Source: Pseudophaeomoniella oleicola
Taxonomy: Eukaryota; Ascomycota; Eurotiomycetes; Phaeomoniellales; Phaeomoniellaceae
Length of the DNA: 64,000 nt
Direction: 5' to 3'
NCBI GenBank assembly: GCA_003868215.1
Contig: QWDQ01000036.1
Coordinates: 124,001-188,000, forward strand
In this document: positions 22,466 through 36,191 of the stretch, in pieces
Layout: every line of letters begins with the position of its first letter
Position numbering within the stretch: the stretch's first letter is position 1
Translations under genes and position numbers: made by a program
The notes under the pieces: model-generated
Told to the model about the DNA's origin: nothing
The model's input: only the letters and a program-made list of their open reading frames with translations
Database searches by the model: none

Positions 22466-25400
22466 CTACATGTCTTCTTGCTCATGCTCGACTGCCATCT
22501 CCTCTCCTTCTTCCAAAGACTTCACCACCTTTGACAGATGGCGAACCATCTCCCGTCCTTGATTGACCAAGAGTAACTTCTCTGCGTTCGAGGGAAGTCC
22601 TAGGTAGACGGGTGGCTCACGCTCAGGGAGTCTGTTGACCCATTCCGAAAAGTCCTGGATCTTGGTTCCTGAGGGAACAGTAAGATCTTCCACACCTTGT
22701 TGACTTCCGTCAACCAACTTATGCTCTTCTTCGTAGGCTGCTGGCGTGAATATATCCCCGACAAGCTTCTTCAGCTTTCCAAAGTCACCTTCGTTGTCAA
22801 TTTTACCGCCGTACATCTCTGTCACTAGGCTGCGGATAAGATCCCAAGGCAGCTTGACAGGCGGGATGTTAGAGCGACCCTGGGCGATATTTTCGATCCA
22901 AGTGTCAATGATGAAGGCGCAACATTCGTACTATAGTACACGTTAGTGAAGGCGCATTTTTGGCCAATGTGGTTTACTTACATCGCTATCGTTGAATTCC
23001 CAGAAACCCTTCCAGCCAAGAGCAGGCGTGTAACGTAATCGTTCCTGGACAACAGCGTGCAAGAAGCAGAGGAGCAGATACAAACGACCCTTCTCGACCG
23101 GTTCCTTGGCGGCACGAGGGCTCAGCACAGAGAGCGAATCTCTTATGTTCGCCCGCACACCTGCAGGTTGCTCGTTCATTAGAATTCGGGAGGCCCGGAT
23201 CAGGTTGGCGGGGATTTTGGGGCTAGATTCCATGGAAAGGAATAGACGGAAGTCTGGATGAGGTTTAAGCCCTTCGATACGTTTTTCTAAGCTTTGCAGC
23301 CACTGAGGTGTTAAATGAACGTTCTTCACAAGAACCCAATTGCCGGTGGCAGCTGCATTGGAGATGGCTTTATCGGCAGCTGCTAGACTTTCGTTGGATC
23401 CCATAGCGATGTTTGCACATGTTGCATGCACACGCTCAACAAGACCATCGACTTTGTAGCTGGCGTCGAATCCTGGGTTCGAGGTGAGGGCGATCGGTGC
23501 CCGCGCGTTCACCTGGTTCACAATGTCGTGGAGATCAGCAGACGTCTCAAAGAACCCTTGTCCAAATACAGAGGTGACGAATGCCTCTGCAGCTGGAATG
23601 AATCTGTCCATGCGGCATAATTTGAGGAGCAACAGAGACCTTAATTTCTGATCGAACATGTTCTCTTCGGAAGCCCACAATGTAGGCACAACGTTTTCCG
23701 CCGCTTCATATGTCAAGAATTTGTCCCATGTCTCCTCGGATATCTCGTTCGCGTAAGACTTGAAGAGACCCATGTGAGTTACTGTCGTCAAGACAGACGA
23801 CTGGGAGTCTGGTTCACTTGATAAATCGGTGCCTGGTGAAGAGGTGTCGAGGATGAGATCCAAAATTGACTTATCCATTTCGTATGGCGAAGCCTTGACA
23901 AGCAGCATGGCCAATGTAATTCGGTCTTTCTGCAGCAATGAGAGGGAGGTTCTTCGATACGTCTCCAAGAACAGTTGTTTGAGAATGATCTCCCCGCGAG
24001 ATTTGTGATCCTTTTCATTCGCCAACTGCTTGTTGCCATGTAAGACAGAATTGAAGATGTCAATGAAGTACTGTAGTGAGAACTGATAGAAGTGATTGAG
24101 ATAGTGCAATTGCTCCAGAATGGCGAAGACGGCACTGCAGGCTTCCGCAATGATACTATACTCACGAGTGATGGTTTCCACTTCTGTCATAACACCTTCG
24201 GTATCAGCGATCTTCCTTGAAATATCTGCGGCTTCATTCTTCAAGGTCTCTAACGTGCTGATGACATGGTCATCATCAAGGATATTACCCTTCGACTCGT
24301 TCAGTGCCTGTAGAAGCTTTCGCTCAAGAACCAGCAGATTCGTAGTGAATTCGCCCTGCATTTTGATGAGGTTTGTGCGACGTTCGTCCACGTCTGGGCG
24401 CTCGCACTTGAGTACCTCGTTCAAAGATTGAGTCTGCAAGCTGCTACGCGTCACCGTGAAATTGACAAAAGTAGTTCGACTGCAAATATCAGGTGGGAAA
24501 GCAGCGGAAGGATCACGGGTTGAGAGGTAGAGTCTGAAGGCCGGAGAGAAGTCGATTTCTTGTTTGCCGAGCTGGATCAGCACACGCCCACCTGTCTTTT
24601 GATACTCCTTGTTGAGAACATGGTTGAGAATTGGATCGAGATGCTCAGCATCCTGGATAAGGATAGGGTTACCGAATCGGAGAGCGCTCTCAAGTTGCTT
24701 GACAAATGAATCATCAAGGAAACTCGTGACTGTAAGTTTGCGGTCTTGACTTTCTTTTTGCAGGAATTCCGTTGTGCGCGCAGACGGGTCAATGATCAGA
24801 GGATAACGGTTGAAGCGCTTTAGAATGATGGCATTTTCGGTGCATAGGTCATCCACTGGCAAACCATGCCGTTGCCAATCCAGCCGTTCGTCCGCCGTGG
24901 ACAAGTATTCAGTGACTGGGTTGTGCTTCTTGCATTTGATACCAGATCGAGATAATTGCAGCATCCAGTCTTCAATCATAGCCTTTCGGTACTGTTGGTC
25001 ATAAAGACCACCGTATGCAAGGAATGCAGAAGCAATGAGGACGTCACCGATAAGTGTCCCAATCTGTGTCTCGAATGACTTGCTTCCCTCCTCCCATCTT
25101 GCTCTTTCTTGAGAGAGGCTATCAAGCAGCTTAACGCTCCTGTCAACTTTGAACTCGACGGTGGACATTTCAGCACTGATCGCTTGAGTATCACCGATAA
25201 GAACGGCGTACTCGGCCTTATATCTTTCGATGCTCTCCTCCAGTACATTGATAGTGTCCTCAATGATCTTAGCCTCATCCTTAGTCTGTTGAGCCGCCTC
25301 CTCAAGTTGTTCAACCTCTTCCCGTAGCGGCCCGACACGGTCAAGAATCTCGGAGTAATTTACCTGTGCTTCTACCCATTGAACAAGAGGTCCACAGGCT

Positions 25401-28400
25401 TTACTTGCACGATTGACGCGATCATAGGTGAAGTCTTCGTTGGAGAGATACTCATTCCGCATCTTCGTTCGGAGGTTTGGGGTCATATGCTTCTCATTGT
25501 CGTAATTGACAATACTGGCAATAAAGTCATCGCGGCGAATGATCCCTTGTATATCTCTCCAGCTGCTGATGCGATGACCCAGAATCGTGCAAACAGACTC
25601 AAGGGCGAGTTTGACACCTGCAGGCGGATTGCCCATGGATCGGACTTCTGTCAAATGCTGACGTTTGATATTGCTGACGCTCTTTTGAGCCTCCAAGACA
25701 GCTGGCTCTGCTTTAGCAAGATCTTTGAGCACGATCTCCTTCCTGCTCGCCACTTCCTTTTCTTGCTTTTCGAGAGCAGTCTGAACCTCCAACGACGCGG
25801 CTTTACGCGTTTCCGCTTCCCTCTGGTCGGCGATCATGTGTTGCAGTTTCTCATTAGCCTCGGAGTTCTTCTTTTCAAGTTGTGTTTTCTTTTGGGCAAG
25901 GCTGCCTCGCAGATCGCGGACTTTATCGACAGTATCTCTGAGTTTGTCGAGACCCACGTTAAGATGTCGTTGCTGTTCCTCGAGATCTTCACGTTTTTGG
26001 GTAAAGAGCTTGAAGTATTGGGCCATGAAATCCAGGTAATGTCGGGGGGTGAGATATGTAGATCTGCCCTGCTGTTTCTCAAGCTTATGGTTGAAATGAT
26101 GCAAAGACTCGTGTACATAAACCATGGCATTTACTACAGTGTCTCGGTGTGACAGAGGCAAGGAGAGACCACGGTAAGCGATAGGAATGCTGTCAGGAGC
26201 TGTGAACCCCGCTTTGTCCAAGTCGAGGGATTGCGTCAATTCGTAGCCAACTTGGTAGAAAGCTTGGTCGGACCAATCTCCCATCCAGTTCAGGACACAA
26301 CGGTTGAACAGAGCAGGACTGGTGGCGGCCTTTGTTCCAAGGCCTTCTTGAGGTGGGTTCATAGTGAAGACAACATGCAGATTTTTGACGATTTGCTGAG
26401 TGAACCACTTGTAAAGCTCCTCTTGCGAGTCAAGGAGCAAGCCTTGGCGCTGTGCTCCTTCTTTACAGGCTGTCATGAGAGCAGCATACTCATCGCCCTC
26501 AAAGAGACCAGGCACTTCACCATTCGCCAGCAAGGTGTTCATTCGCTCCAGAAAACCTGAATCCAGAACATTGGACTCGTCCATAATGAAGCATATCTTC
26601 TCGCCTTTGCATCCACATGCCCTGAGGACACCACGAAGATCCTCATCGAAGTCTTCGGCCGAATACTTCCCGTGAACTTTGATCTGGAAAACCTTAAGGC
26701 CATTCATCCATGCCACGAAACGAGACAATGTCGTCTTTCCGCTACCACTGACACCAATCAAGATGAGATGGCCTTGTGGCTGTCGGAAAACTCTGTCGAT
26801 ACGAAGCGCATGTTCTAGAACATCATTGAACAAGACAAGAGGAACATCAACCTCTTCCTCGCAAAACGTCTTCAATCGAGCCTTGACGAAATCTCTAAGT
26901 TGTTCTTGTTCGACCGAGACGTAATTCTTTGAAAGCCAATTTGAGAAGAGAATAGGTCCTCTTAGTGCCTGTTCGATATCAATCGTTGGGAAGTTTTCGT
27001 ATGCAATGCGTTTCACAGCCTCCTGCGTCCAAGTTCTCTCTTCTTCCGAGACAAGTCGATCTTGGAAGAGGCGTAAGGCTTCATGCGCCCATATCCTTAC
27101 GAGGCCTTCAACAGATAGATTTTCAAGTGGCTTGATAGCTTCGTACACACCTCTTACCCACCGCGTCAGTTCACGAGGAGAATACACGTAATGAGGTTGA
27201 ATCTTTGGTGTGAACCTAGCTTGCGACTGCAAATATAATTGAACCATGGCTTTCGTCAGGGCCTCAGCGTATCCACGAAGGAGAGGAATGACTTTGAGCA
27301 CTGCGGCATTGAACGTGCCGTAGATCTGGGTGAGAGAAAGCTCGCCGGGGTAATCGACCATGATCAGCGGCGCGTGACGGAGAAAGCGCGCCCCCAGCGG
27401 ATGACGACCGACATCAGTGGGAGGATTACAAGCACCAACGAATTGAATGCGATCAAGAGTGACCCAGGACTTATCGGCCGTTCTCCAGAAGCCATTGTGT
27501 TCGATCAGTTGTCGCAAGAAGGATATGGCGCGCTGCGTACCGTACTTATCCGGAGCTGGAAGATTTATTTCATCACAAAAGATTACCAGCCACTTGCCAA
27601 GCTGGGTCGGAGACAGGACAACTCCATTGAGAGTTTTCTTGTACTCACAATACTGCTCAAAGGTTTTTATGAGGAGATCTGGCGTAGTAGCACTTGAGAA
27701 GTTGAGGCCAACGACCTCCATATCAGGCAATTTTCGAAGAGCGCTGAACAAGGTCATAGTCTTACCGGATCCTGGAGGTCCACAAAGCATGAGCGGTCGA
27801 TGTTCTGCAAGCCATGAATACAGTACGTCTTCATGGCGAACAGTATCGACAGTCGGAATGATGACGTCGGTCTCTGTTACCGAGTGGGTGTTCAGGTCCA
27901 TTGTGGGTACATTTGATTGCCAGGGGACCCATTCCGACCTTGGTAAAGTAACATCATAGTCGATCAGGGACGCGGTTTCGTTCAAGAGAGGGAGGTCAAT
28001 TGTTGTCAGGCTGCTGATATGGTCACCGAAAGCCTTCCTGTCGGTAAGAGGACAGTCACCAGTGAGAGCCCAGACCAAAGCAAGGAGCATCTTCTTCGAC
28101 ATATAGCTCTCAATCTGACTGTTATCAAGCAGGAATTCGGAGTGCTGGATATTGTATTCGAGGATATTCCGACAAGCTTTGTTGAGTAAGCTGAACAGAC
28201 TTGTCAAGACGCGAGCATCGGTGATTTCCATGATATGATTGTACTTCCTGGCAGCAGCCAATGATCTCTCGAGAAATTGTTCGTCGGAGAGGAGCCGCTG
28301 TAGGTATTCGGCAATAGACACTTGTATCTGTCCAGTTGATGCCGATGACCCAACAATGTCTTCGTCGAGATCCTCGAACACATGTGTTTTCAGAGACTCG

Positions 28401-31400
28401 ACATACTGAGTGATCCTCAGATTGGTATTGACAACATCGTCGCTGAACCAAACCATGCCACAACGACTGACCGTGGCAAGGGTTGCGTATTTGAGGTTTT
28501 CAACCTCAAACATGACACGAACATTCGATGGCAGACTCAGACGCTCTCCATTTGGAAGTGTCAGGAGCTTGTTATCGTCCAGGACACTGTTCAGATTTTC
28601 GACCCATTCTGGGTCAACATCACCATCGAAGACAATCCAATGGCGTTTAGTATCTTCACCTCGAAGATTATCAACAATCTTCCGTAGTATGCTTGTGAAA
28701 AGACCGTCGGTCCATTCCCGAGTAGTGCTGTCGAGACATCCATAAAGTGACTCCTTGCTCATGACCTTGGAATCAATGATGTGGTAGACGCCTTCGACGC
28801 TGTCTACAGCTTGCAAAGCTTGGAGTAGCACATGCCAAACCTCCGACTTTCCGGTGCCAGAGCCACCTACCATCATCACACCATGATGTATCTGCTGTAT
28901 CTGGAAGAGTTGGATAGCTTTGGAAATCCAAACGTCCGTTGGCACAAGATGACGTTCCAGAGCGATCTTTTTCATCGCCTCGACAAGGTTGCTCAAATCA
29001 GCGGGTACATATTGCACACCAGGGAAGTCATTCTCTTGAATACCCATCAAAGTGTCGACGTCTTCACGAATCAGCTTCGGCGCAATTGTCTCTCGTATAC
29101 TCTGCACGACAATTTGAGGCTCTAGTGTAGCATCATCGACCATATCGCTGCTATTATTTGCTATACGAGCACGCTTGAGACCACCAGAACTGACGAGAAT
29201 ACTCTTCAAGGCTCTTAATCCGAAATCATAATGAGGTTGCTTGGTCAGCTTCGCAGCGCAATGGTCGAAAAACGGAACCGTCTGTTTAGATAATGGTTTA
29301 GCTGTCTTGAAGCCTTGCGAGAAGAGCATAACCTCAGCAATAAGTTCTTTGTCAGGCTTGGACATTGCAACACTACGGAAGAGTTTCTTGAGATTATCCG
29401 GGAGGTTCGAGCGTCCAGCGTAACCAGGATTCATGGTGATGAAAATACCAGTATTTGCATTGACCGTTAATTGGCGACCAATGAGCTCAATCTTCGATTT
29501 TGGGTCGATGCTGCCCTTGCGTAGACCAATTTGGATGTTTTGAATCTGCTGTGACACTGCAGACAAAATTTTCTCTTCGAGACGGTTGAACTCATCGAAA
29601 CAACCCCAAGCTCCAACCTGACATATACCGAGGAAGATGCGCCCCATGGCCTGAAAGTCGAAAGTGTCATCACAGCAAAAGACGAGGGTGAATCTCCCTA
29701 ACTGTAAGCCTAATGCTTTGACGGACTCGGTCTTCCCTGTACCAGCTGGACCGTAAGGTGAGCCTCCGAGGCGCTGGCACAATGCCTGCGTGAGGGTGAG
29801 GAAACATCGATCTGTCAACGGTGTGCGAACCAGTCTCTCTGGAACACCAAGGTATTCAAAGCCGTAATCAAGCTGAGCATTGGCCATATGGACATGTAGT
29901 CTTTGCAAATAGTCTCCCTCAGCCTTGTATATGTATCGCATTTGTAACAACCACAAGTAATGGGTCGGTGAAGTCGCACTAAGGTCGATAAGCCGAGCAA
30001 TTGTGTCCCTCTGATGGACAAATTCGGTGATCAAATGTTCACACTTTTTTCTTGTAATTGCGTCAAGATCATTGAGGACCGTAAGGGCAAGAAGGTCCAG
30101 CATGCGCACTTCATGATCATAGAGAGTGGAAAGTCCGGATCCACCGCTTTGCAGTGCATTTTCAACAAGCTTGGTCCAGACAGCTTGTGTCCCAAGGACA
30201 ACGATTTGGGCGGGATAGCTGGATAGGTACTCGTTAAAAGCCACGGAATCGAGATCCTCCTGATTGAAGATTGGTTCAAATTGTTCAACTGCTTCGGAAA
30301 GCAACTCCGCAAGGGTCGATCGCATACTACTCTCCAAAGCGCCAAGCCATTCATTGATCTTCGGAGTCTTGACCAGAGAGACTTCGCGTTTCAAGCTCAG
30401 CTCTTCGCCTTCTCGAGATGTTATGCCAATTATCGACCCGTCGTCATCGGTCACAACGCCTGAAATGCCGGCAAACATTTTCTTAAAGTGCTTGGCAACT
30501 CGTCCAGTGTCGTTACTGTTGCCGATAATCTCCAACAAATCCTCATCGCCAACGAAGTAGAAGCGTGGAAACGATACACGCTCCTTTTCAAGATATTCTC
30601 CTAGGGCTTTCTGGATTCTACTCAGTAGGTCCGCGAGTCGCTCAAGCGACTTCTGAACCTCAGGGATCGCGAGGACATCAAGCACGAAAGGCGATTTATA
30701 GACCTTCTTCATCAGAGCGAAGAATTCGCTATTGATGTTCTGAAATCGCTGTGATTCGGTGGGCAGTAAATGCCTAATATCGGTATTACCCGTGAAAACA
30801 CCTTCGAGGTAAACCCACTGTCGCTGCACATCAATCCACACATCGAAGAGAACATGAACACGGTTCAGCTTGTCTTCCCAAGAGGATGCCTCTTCCTCAA
30901 ATTCTCGGTAATAAGGTGAATGTCTCATAGCTTGCAGAGAGTTGAGATTCTCGCTACATTTAGCAAAGAGATCATCCCAGCCGCGAATGAGTCGACATTT
31001 GTTCTGGTAGTTTACCAAGTCTAAGGAGTAATTGGTCCAAATATCGCGCACCTGCTTGAGGAATTCCTCGAGCGCAAGTTCACCTTGGGCTTGGGTTATG
31101 ATTTCGCGTACAGTCGCCTCGGTCGTAACCAACTGCAGATCCCAGACGTCGCCAAGGGTCATGCTATTGGGCGAATATCGTTTTCCAGGCTTCAGGGTTT
31201 TGAAGATCTTGATCCAATGACGCTCGCGGATGGCTTCAGATTTGAGGTCCGATAACACAGGGTTGGCCTTGAGCAACTGTCGAAGAATAGTCTGAACATG
31301 CTCAAAAGCGGCATACTGTCGCATTCTGCTTGGCATATCTTTGGTTTGTTTGAGTAAAGCATCCAGATTTTGTCGGAGCTTACGTGGTTGGACGCTGTTC

Positions 31401-34400
31401 CAGAGCCCTTCCCTGACTTCGTTGATACTTTGCCACACCGTAGAAAGATTTGCCCAGACAAGAGAAAAGTCTTGGATCTCTTCCAGGATATTCTCGATAG
31501 ATGTATTGACGGTCGGAGGCAAATCCAGTGCTTCTTTGGCCTTGGACACCATCTGAAACTCATTTCGAAGTCCGTCAAACCGAGTTTCGAATTTCTTGAG
31601 CAATGCTGAAGCTTCATCAGGTGGAATAGTCCCACTGATGGGTTTCTCCTCATTCCACTGTGAAAGACTCTCTGCGATCTTGGTGTTTACAGCTTTGTCC
31701 TCGGCCATGATCTTCGCACGGAGAGCTTCTGTTTGATCATCAACAATTTTGCTTTTCCGCTCGAGAATCTCACAAAACGCTTGCCATTCGTGATCTACCT
31801 GGTCAACGTGCAACCAATTGTTCGGAAACTGGTATCTTTGGCGCGATAGAGTTGTCTGACCTTGCCGGAAAGTATCAACTTTAGGCTCCCAAATCCTCGC
31901 TTTACTTTTGCACTGCTGAACAATTGTTATGAAGGACACAGCCTGGGCAGTTGAACTGGCTTCAAGAGTCTGTTTCTCGAGGTCCTTACGAGCTGCACTA
32001 ATGTCGTTGTAAGTCTCGGCCATGTGGCCTCCCAGTTTTGCGCCGAACTTCTGGATGATCTCTTGCTGCCATTGATCGTACTTGGCGTTAACTTTCGTTT
32101 GCACTTGCTCGTAATCAATGATGATAGCACCGAAAGACTTTTTCGTGTCCGATGTGTCAAATGTCGTGCGACTTTTTCGAATCTCTTGAAGGAGTTGTAA
32201 CCAGAGTTCAAGGTCATCGCCTAGCGCGTCATACAGCTGGTCGGCTTTGAGATCCCACAAAGACTGAAATCTTAGCCACTGTTCAACATACGCCGAGATT
32301 CCCCCAATCATTTCCTCGACGGCGCCATATGCTTCGGCGAGTCGATCAGCACAGTATCGAGGAAGGGCAGTGAAGCGATCTTCCGAGGTCTCGAGCTGCC
32401 TTCCTACAGACATCTGATATCTCGAGGACTTGATCTTATTCAAGTGGCAGAGGGCTCCAATCCAATTTTCAAGGCTTTCGAGCCAATTTGCACGAGCGAA
32501 ATCAAGCGGCGGATCCAGGTGCAACACTTGGTTACGCATGGATATCTCATGGACAAGCTGCATGAACTCTAGGTTACCGGCGTTGGCTTCTTCGGGATTC
32601 TCCTCCTGGTCTGAAAATGGTTCATTTGTAGCTGCTGGCGATGGATCCTGGAATCTTCTGATCCATTGCTTCAGAGCGGTCTTCATTCGCTGCTGAAGGA
32701 TCTCCTCGAGTCTGAAGTTCAACTGATCGACCCAACCTTCGAGATTGACGAATCCTTCGAGATTCAGTTTGTCAACTGCTGACTGTATACTGTTGAGCTG
32801 CGCCGCAAAAGCAGTCGCGTCGTAGGGACAGGACTTCAATTCAAGCAGGGCTTTGCCAACGATGCTCGTAGTCGATAACAGAGTGGCTGTTTTTGATTGT
32901 AGAGTCGATATCGCATTGGAGAACTCTTTGACGAACTGCGTATGTTTGGACTCGGACCGCGCTGCATGACCCGTGGGGTCGAGACCATTGGCAAGCTGGG
33001 CAGTTTGTTGAACATATGACTGGTAAGAATGAACGAAGGTCTCCCATCTAAGGGGGACACCTCTGGCGACTAGGGATTGCACCTCGTTTTGGTAGTTACT
33101 CAGCAGCGCCGCATCATTTCCCATGGCAGTAATAGTTCGGGCCGTGCTGATGAACACACGTATGCTCTCCATCAGGCTCATAGCGTACGGGTAGACTCGT
33201 TTTGCCTCTTTAGAGACAGTGGTTATATGGTGCGGAACCTGGTAACCAAGCCACATGAGATTACGTACTTCTTTGAACAGCGAGCTGATTTGGGGGTCAA
33301 AATTGACGTTTATCTCAAGAGCGTGGCTCGTGCCCCTGCTCTTTGAGATTGCAAAAATCCTGCCACTGATTCTGATGTCTCTCTTAAGGACTTGCTGCGT
33401 CCACTGGTCGTACACAATCTTCATATCGAGCTTTTTGCGGAACATATCACTGTCGGACTGTAGCCTCTCGCCGTCGGCATGGAAGCGCCAATCTTCGCCC
33501 AGCACGTATTCAACCTTCTTCATGTAGTTGTCAAGCTGATGTTCAATTTGACGTGCCCAGATTATGGCTCCAGAGATAGGAGGAATGTCGCGCAGCTGTG
33601 CCATCATAGATGCTTCGGAATTCCCATACTGGCTCTTGTAACGCTCATGGAGAGATGTGATATCGCGTTTAACGTTGTCCAAAAGCTGTGACTGGTATTC
33701 ACCAATTGCTCCCCGGACCTTAGGACGCACTAGTAGAGCATTGAACTTGGAGAATACTCGAAACATATCGTTCGCGGTCCGAGCGGTCGCCAGACGATCC
33801 CGCAGTCGCGCTATGATTGAATTCTCGACTCTGGATGTTCGTTCGTTGTATAGGATTTCTGCCTGGACCCATGCTTGGGTACCTTCGTCGGTGACGTCAA
33901 GCACATCGACATTCTTCAGAGCTGCATACGCATCCGCTACCTCCTGGACGGCATCGACATCACCGATCTCCTCAACGATAACCGCGCCGTCCGTGGCGAC
34001 GTCTTTGGACCCGTTTGCATTCGACCTTGGGCCGAGCACATTGACGATAGTTCTCTGAAGTTGTTCATGATTGTTGCGAAAGGTGTTGATATATCTCATC
34101 CGCTCCATTGTCTTCACATGCCTTGGTCTGATTTTGATCGGAATAAATTTCTCGTTCCGCCTTCTCATAGCATCACGGGCAACGTTCGTGAACTCTTTCA
34201 GGTTTTCATCCCATCTCCGCCACACGAGATCTGCGATCATCATCAATGGTTTGAACTCCTTCTCATAGTCCAGCTGCATTATTGATTGATTCTTGAGGAT
34301 CTCATGGATCTTCTTATCCAGGTCGCCTGACAATGCTTCCACAAGAGCCAAGGCTCGTATGATGGGATAAGGGGTGATCCGAAGCTTCTTGTTGAGGTGG

Positions 34401-35602
34401 TTGAAAATCGAGTCCAGGCCCTCCTGAACCTTCTGTAACGATTGCGCAAACTGAAGTTCTCCTAGAGGAAAGTCCCTCATCAATTGATTGTATTTCTGAA
34501 CGTTTTCCATGGCATCCTTAAGCCCAGTGTCGGCCGCAAAACTGAGCGCTGCTTGATAGCGCTTCGCATGCTTGAGTATTTCCATGGTCAAGATAACCCC
34601 ATCACTTCGTAGCTGCTCCTCTATCCCTTCCAGCGCGGTCTCCAGGTGAAGCCAAAAGTTTACTTCTTGTGAAGCCGACTCGCACTCGGGGTCTCTGGCC
34701 ATCTTCGTGATACTCTGGATCGACTTGATCCAGTTATTGACATGGGCTTGTACACTATTCAGGGTAATACTGTCCGCCAAAGCAGCAGCTGGTACAAAGT
34801 CAAGAGAGGGGCGGACACCACGGGCAGCTGCTTCCTTCAGGGCATCTTCAACAATTGGGTGGTTGTCCAGTCTCAGGGCCGGTATTTCAATGTTCTGGTG
34901 AAGATGTAGCAAGCTCGCCTCTAACTCATTGAGTTTCTTTTTCGTGGCAGGAACTCCGGTCTTTGCCTCCGGATCAGTGCGAGATTTCGCGCCGCCTGCG
35001 GCCTCCTGATCTCTCGTATAGGCATCGAAGTAAGGACCGACGACATGGCAAAGGACCGAGTGAAGAACTTCGAAAGCCGAGACCTTTCCCCCCGTGGCAC
35101 CATCGATGGAGGCTTGGCCCGGAAGATTGATGACCTGGATTTGAGACGAGAGCGGCAAAGTCGAGGTTAAAGCGACTGGTCTCTTCAAGATCGCGACCGA
35201 GGCCACTGTGGAAGGCGAAGCCGACAGATCGGACGACAGATGGTACGTATACGAGACTGCTAGGTCTGCTGACGTTAGCGCAATTCTTCCAGAGTTGGTC
35301 AAAGACCTACGATCGCCATCTCCAGTTCCATTTGCTGCTGGCTGCTCGATCTTGTCTTTGCAGACGTAAAGTGCTACTTGCGATTCGGAGGAGAATCTGG
35401 CGCAACGTTGCAGACTTTCTGATAACTTCTCCTCAGACAACAAGCTATTCAGAGATTCTAGTTCTTTTCGTACAGCGCCTAAGGTAATCTGAATGACATC
35501 CACCAGATGCTCAAGCACAACTGTTGGATCGGGTGGTGATTCTATTGCCGCAGCAATGGGCGCAGGAGCGCCATTAGGCACCCCCGGCGAGATGACGTTC
35601 AT
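22466..35602 (-). CDS. DYN1: Cytoplasmic dynein heavy chain
   Basis: Two coding exons on the minus strand: 35602-22982 (12.6 kb) and 22930-22466, with a 51-nt intron, giving 4361 residues, normal for fungal dyneins. The start [20 protein letters not shown] is the first ATG in the frame. The N-terminal two-fifths is the tail. Walker A loops mark the motor ring: GPAGTGKT at about residue 1951 (AAA1), GGSGTGKS at 2246 (AAA2), GPPGSGKT at 2608 (AAA3) and GVSGSGKT at 2950 (AAA4). AAA1 also has [20 protein letters not shown]. The coiled stalk and microtubule-binding domain lie near 3200-3500. The intron joins FNDSD to [11 protein letters not shown] near the C-terminus. This retrograde motor drives nuclear migration and endosome transport. 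AAA1 reads [10 protein letters not shown] where VFNCDETFDF is common. Confidence 0.96.
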
Positions 35603-36191
35603 GGTTTTTGTACAAGGACTATGGCATCTCGTTGATCGCAACGCCTTGACAGATTTGAAAGTCCTCTGTAGAACAGTCAGGAAGTAAGATAGACGATATG
35701 TCTGGTAGTCGTATCTACCAAGTTGTAGGTAATTAACTGTGACTTTTTGTTGATAGGGGCCAGATTTGGAGATGAGGGAGCAATAGGGTCCTGGGTCCGC
35801 GACGCGTTACTTTGATTACGATCATTTCAATAAATTTCCCCATTCTACGCTAATCTATCTTATCAGATTATTACAGTGGGCAGGAACGATTGGACTACAC
35901 TTGGACTCAATTTACAGATTCTCTCACTTGATTACTGTAAGCTGTCGTCAGGCTTCAGACTTCAACTTCATACCACAGCGTTTGACCGTTCAGTCTATGT
36001 GAGACTCACTCATGTGGTCCTCAGGTGGAGGTTACCTAAGTCGCTCTGGAATCTTGTTTACCACCGGCCATTGTATTAGCAACATTCTTTTTCTGCATTC
36101 ACGTGCATTCGCAGATTTGGCATTATACGGACCATGGCATGCTCGGCCTTTGATCCCAACAGCGTTCACTCTTGAGTACCGATATGTTCCC
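35603..36191. other. Dynein promoter region and DCL1 3' flank
   Basis: A 589-bp gap between two minus-strand genes. ACGCGT occurs at 35802-35807, 200 bp upstream of the dynein start. The left part should contain the DCL1 poly(A) site. No gene was recognised. Confidence 0.4.

Noticed and set aside
25379-26152. 257-codon plus-strand frame
   Set aside because: Antisense to the dynein stalk region; no recognised domain.
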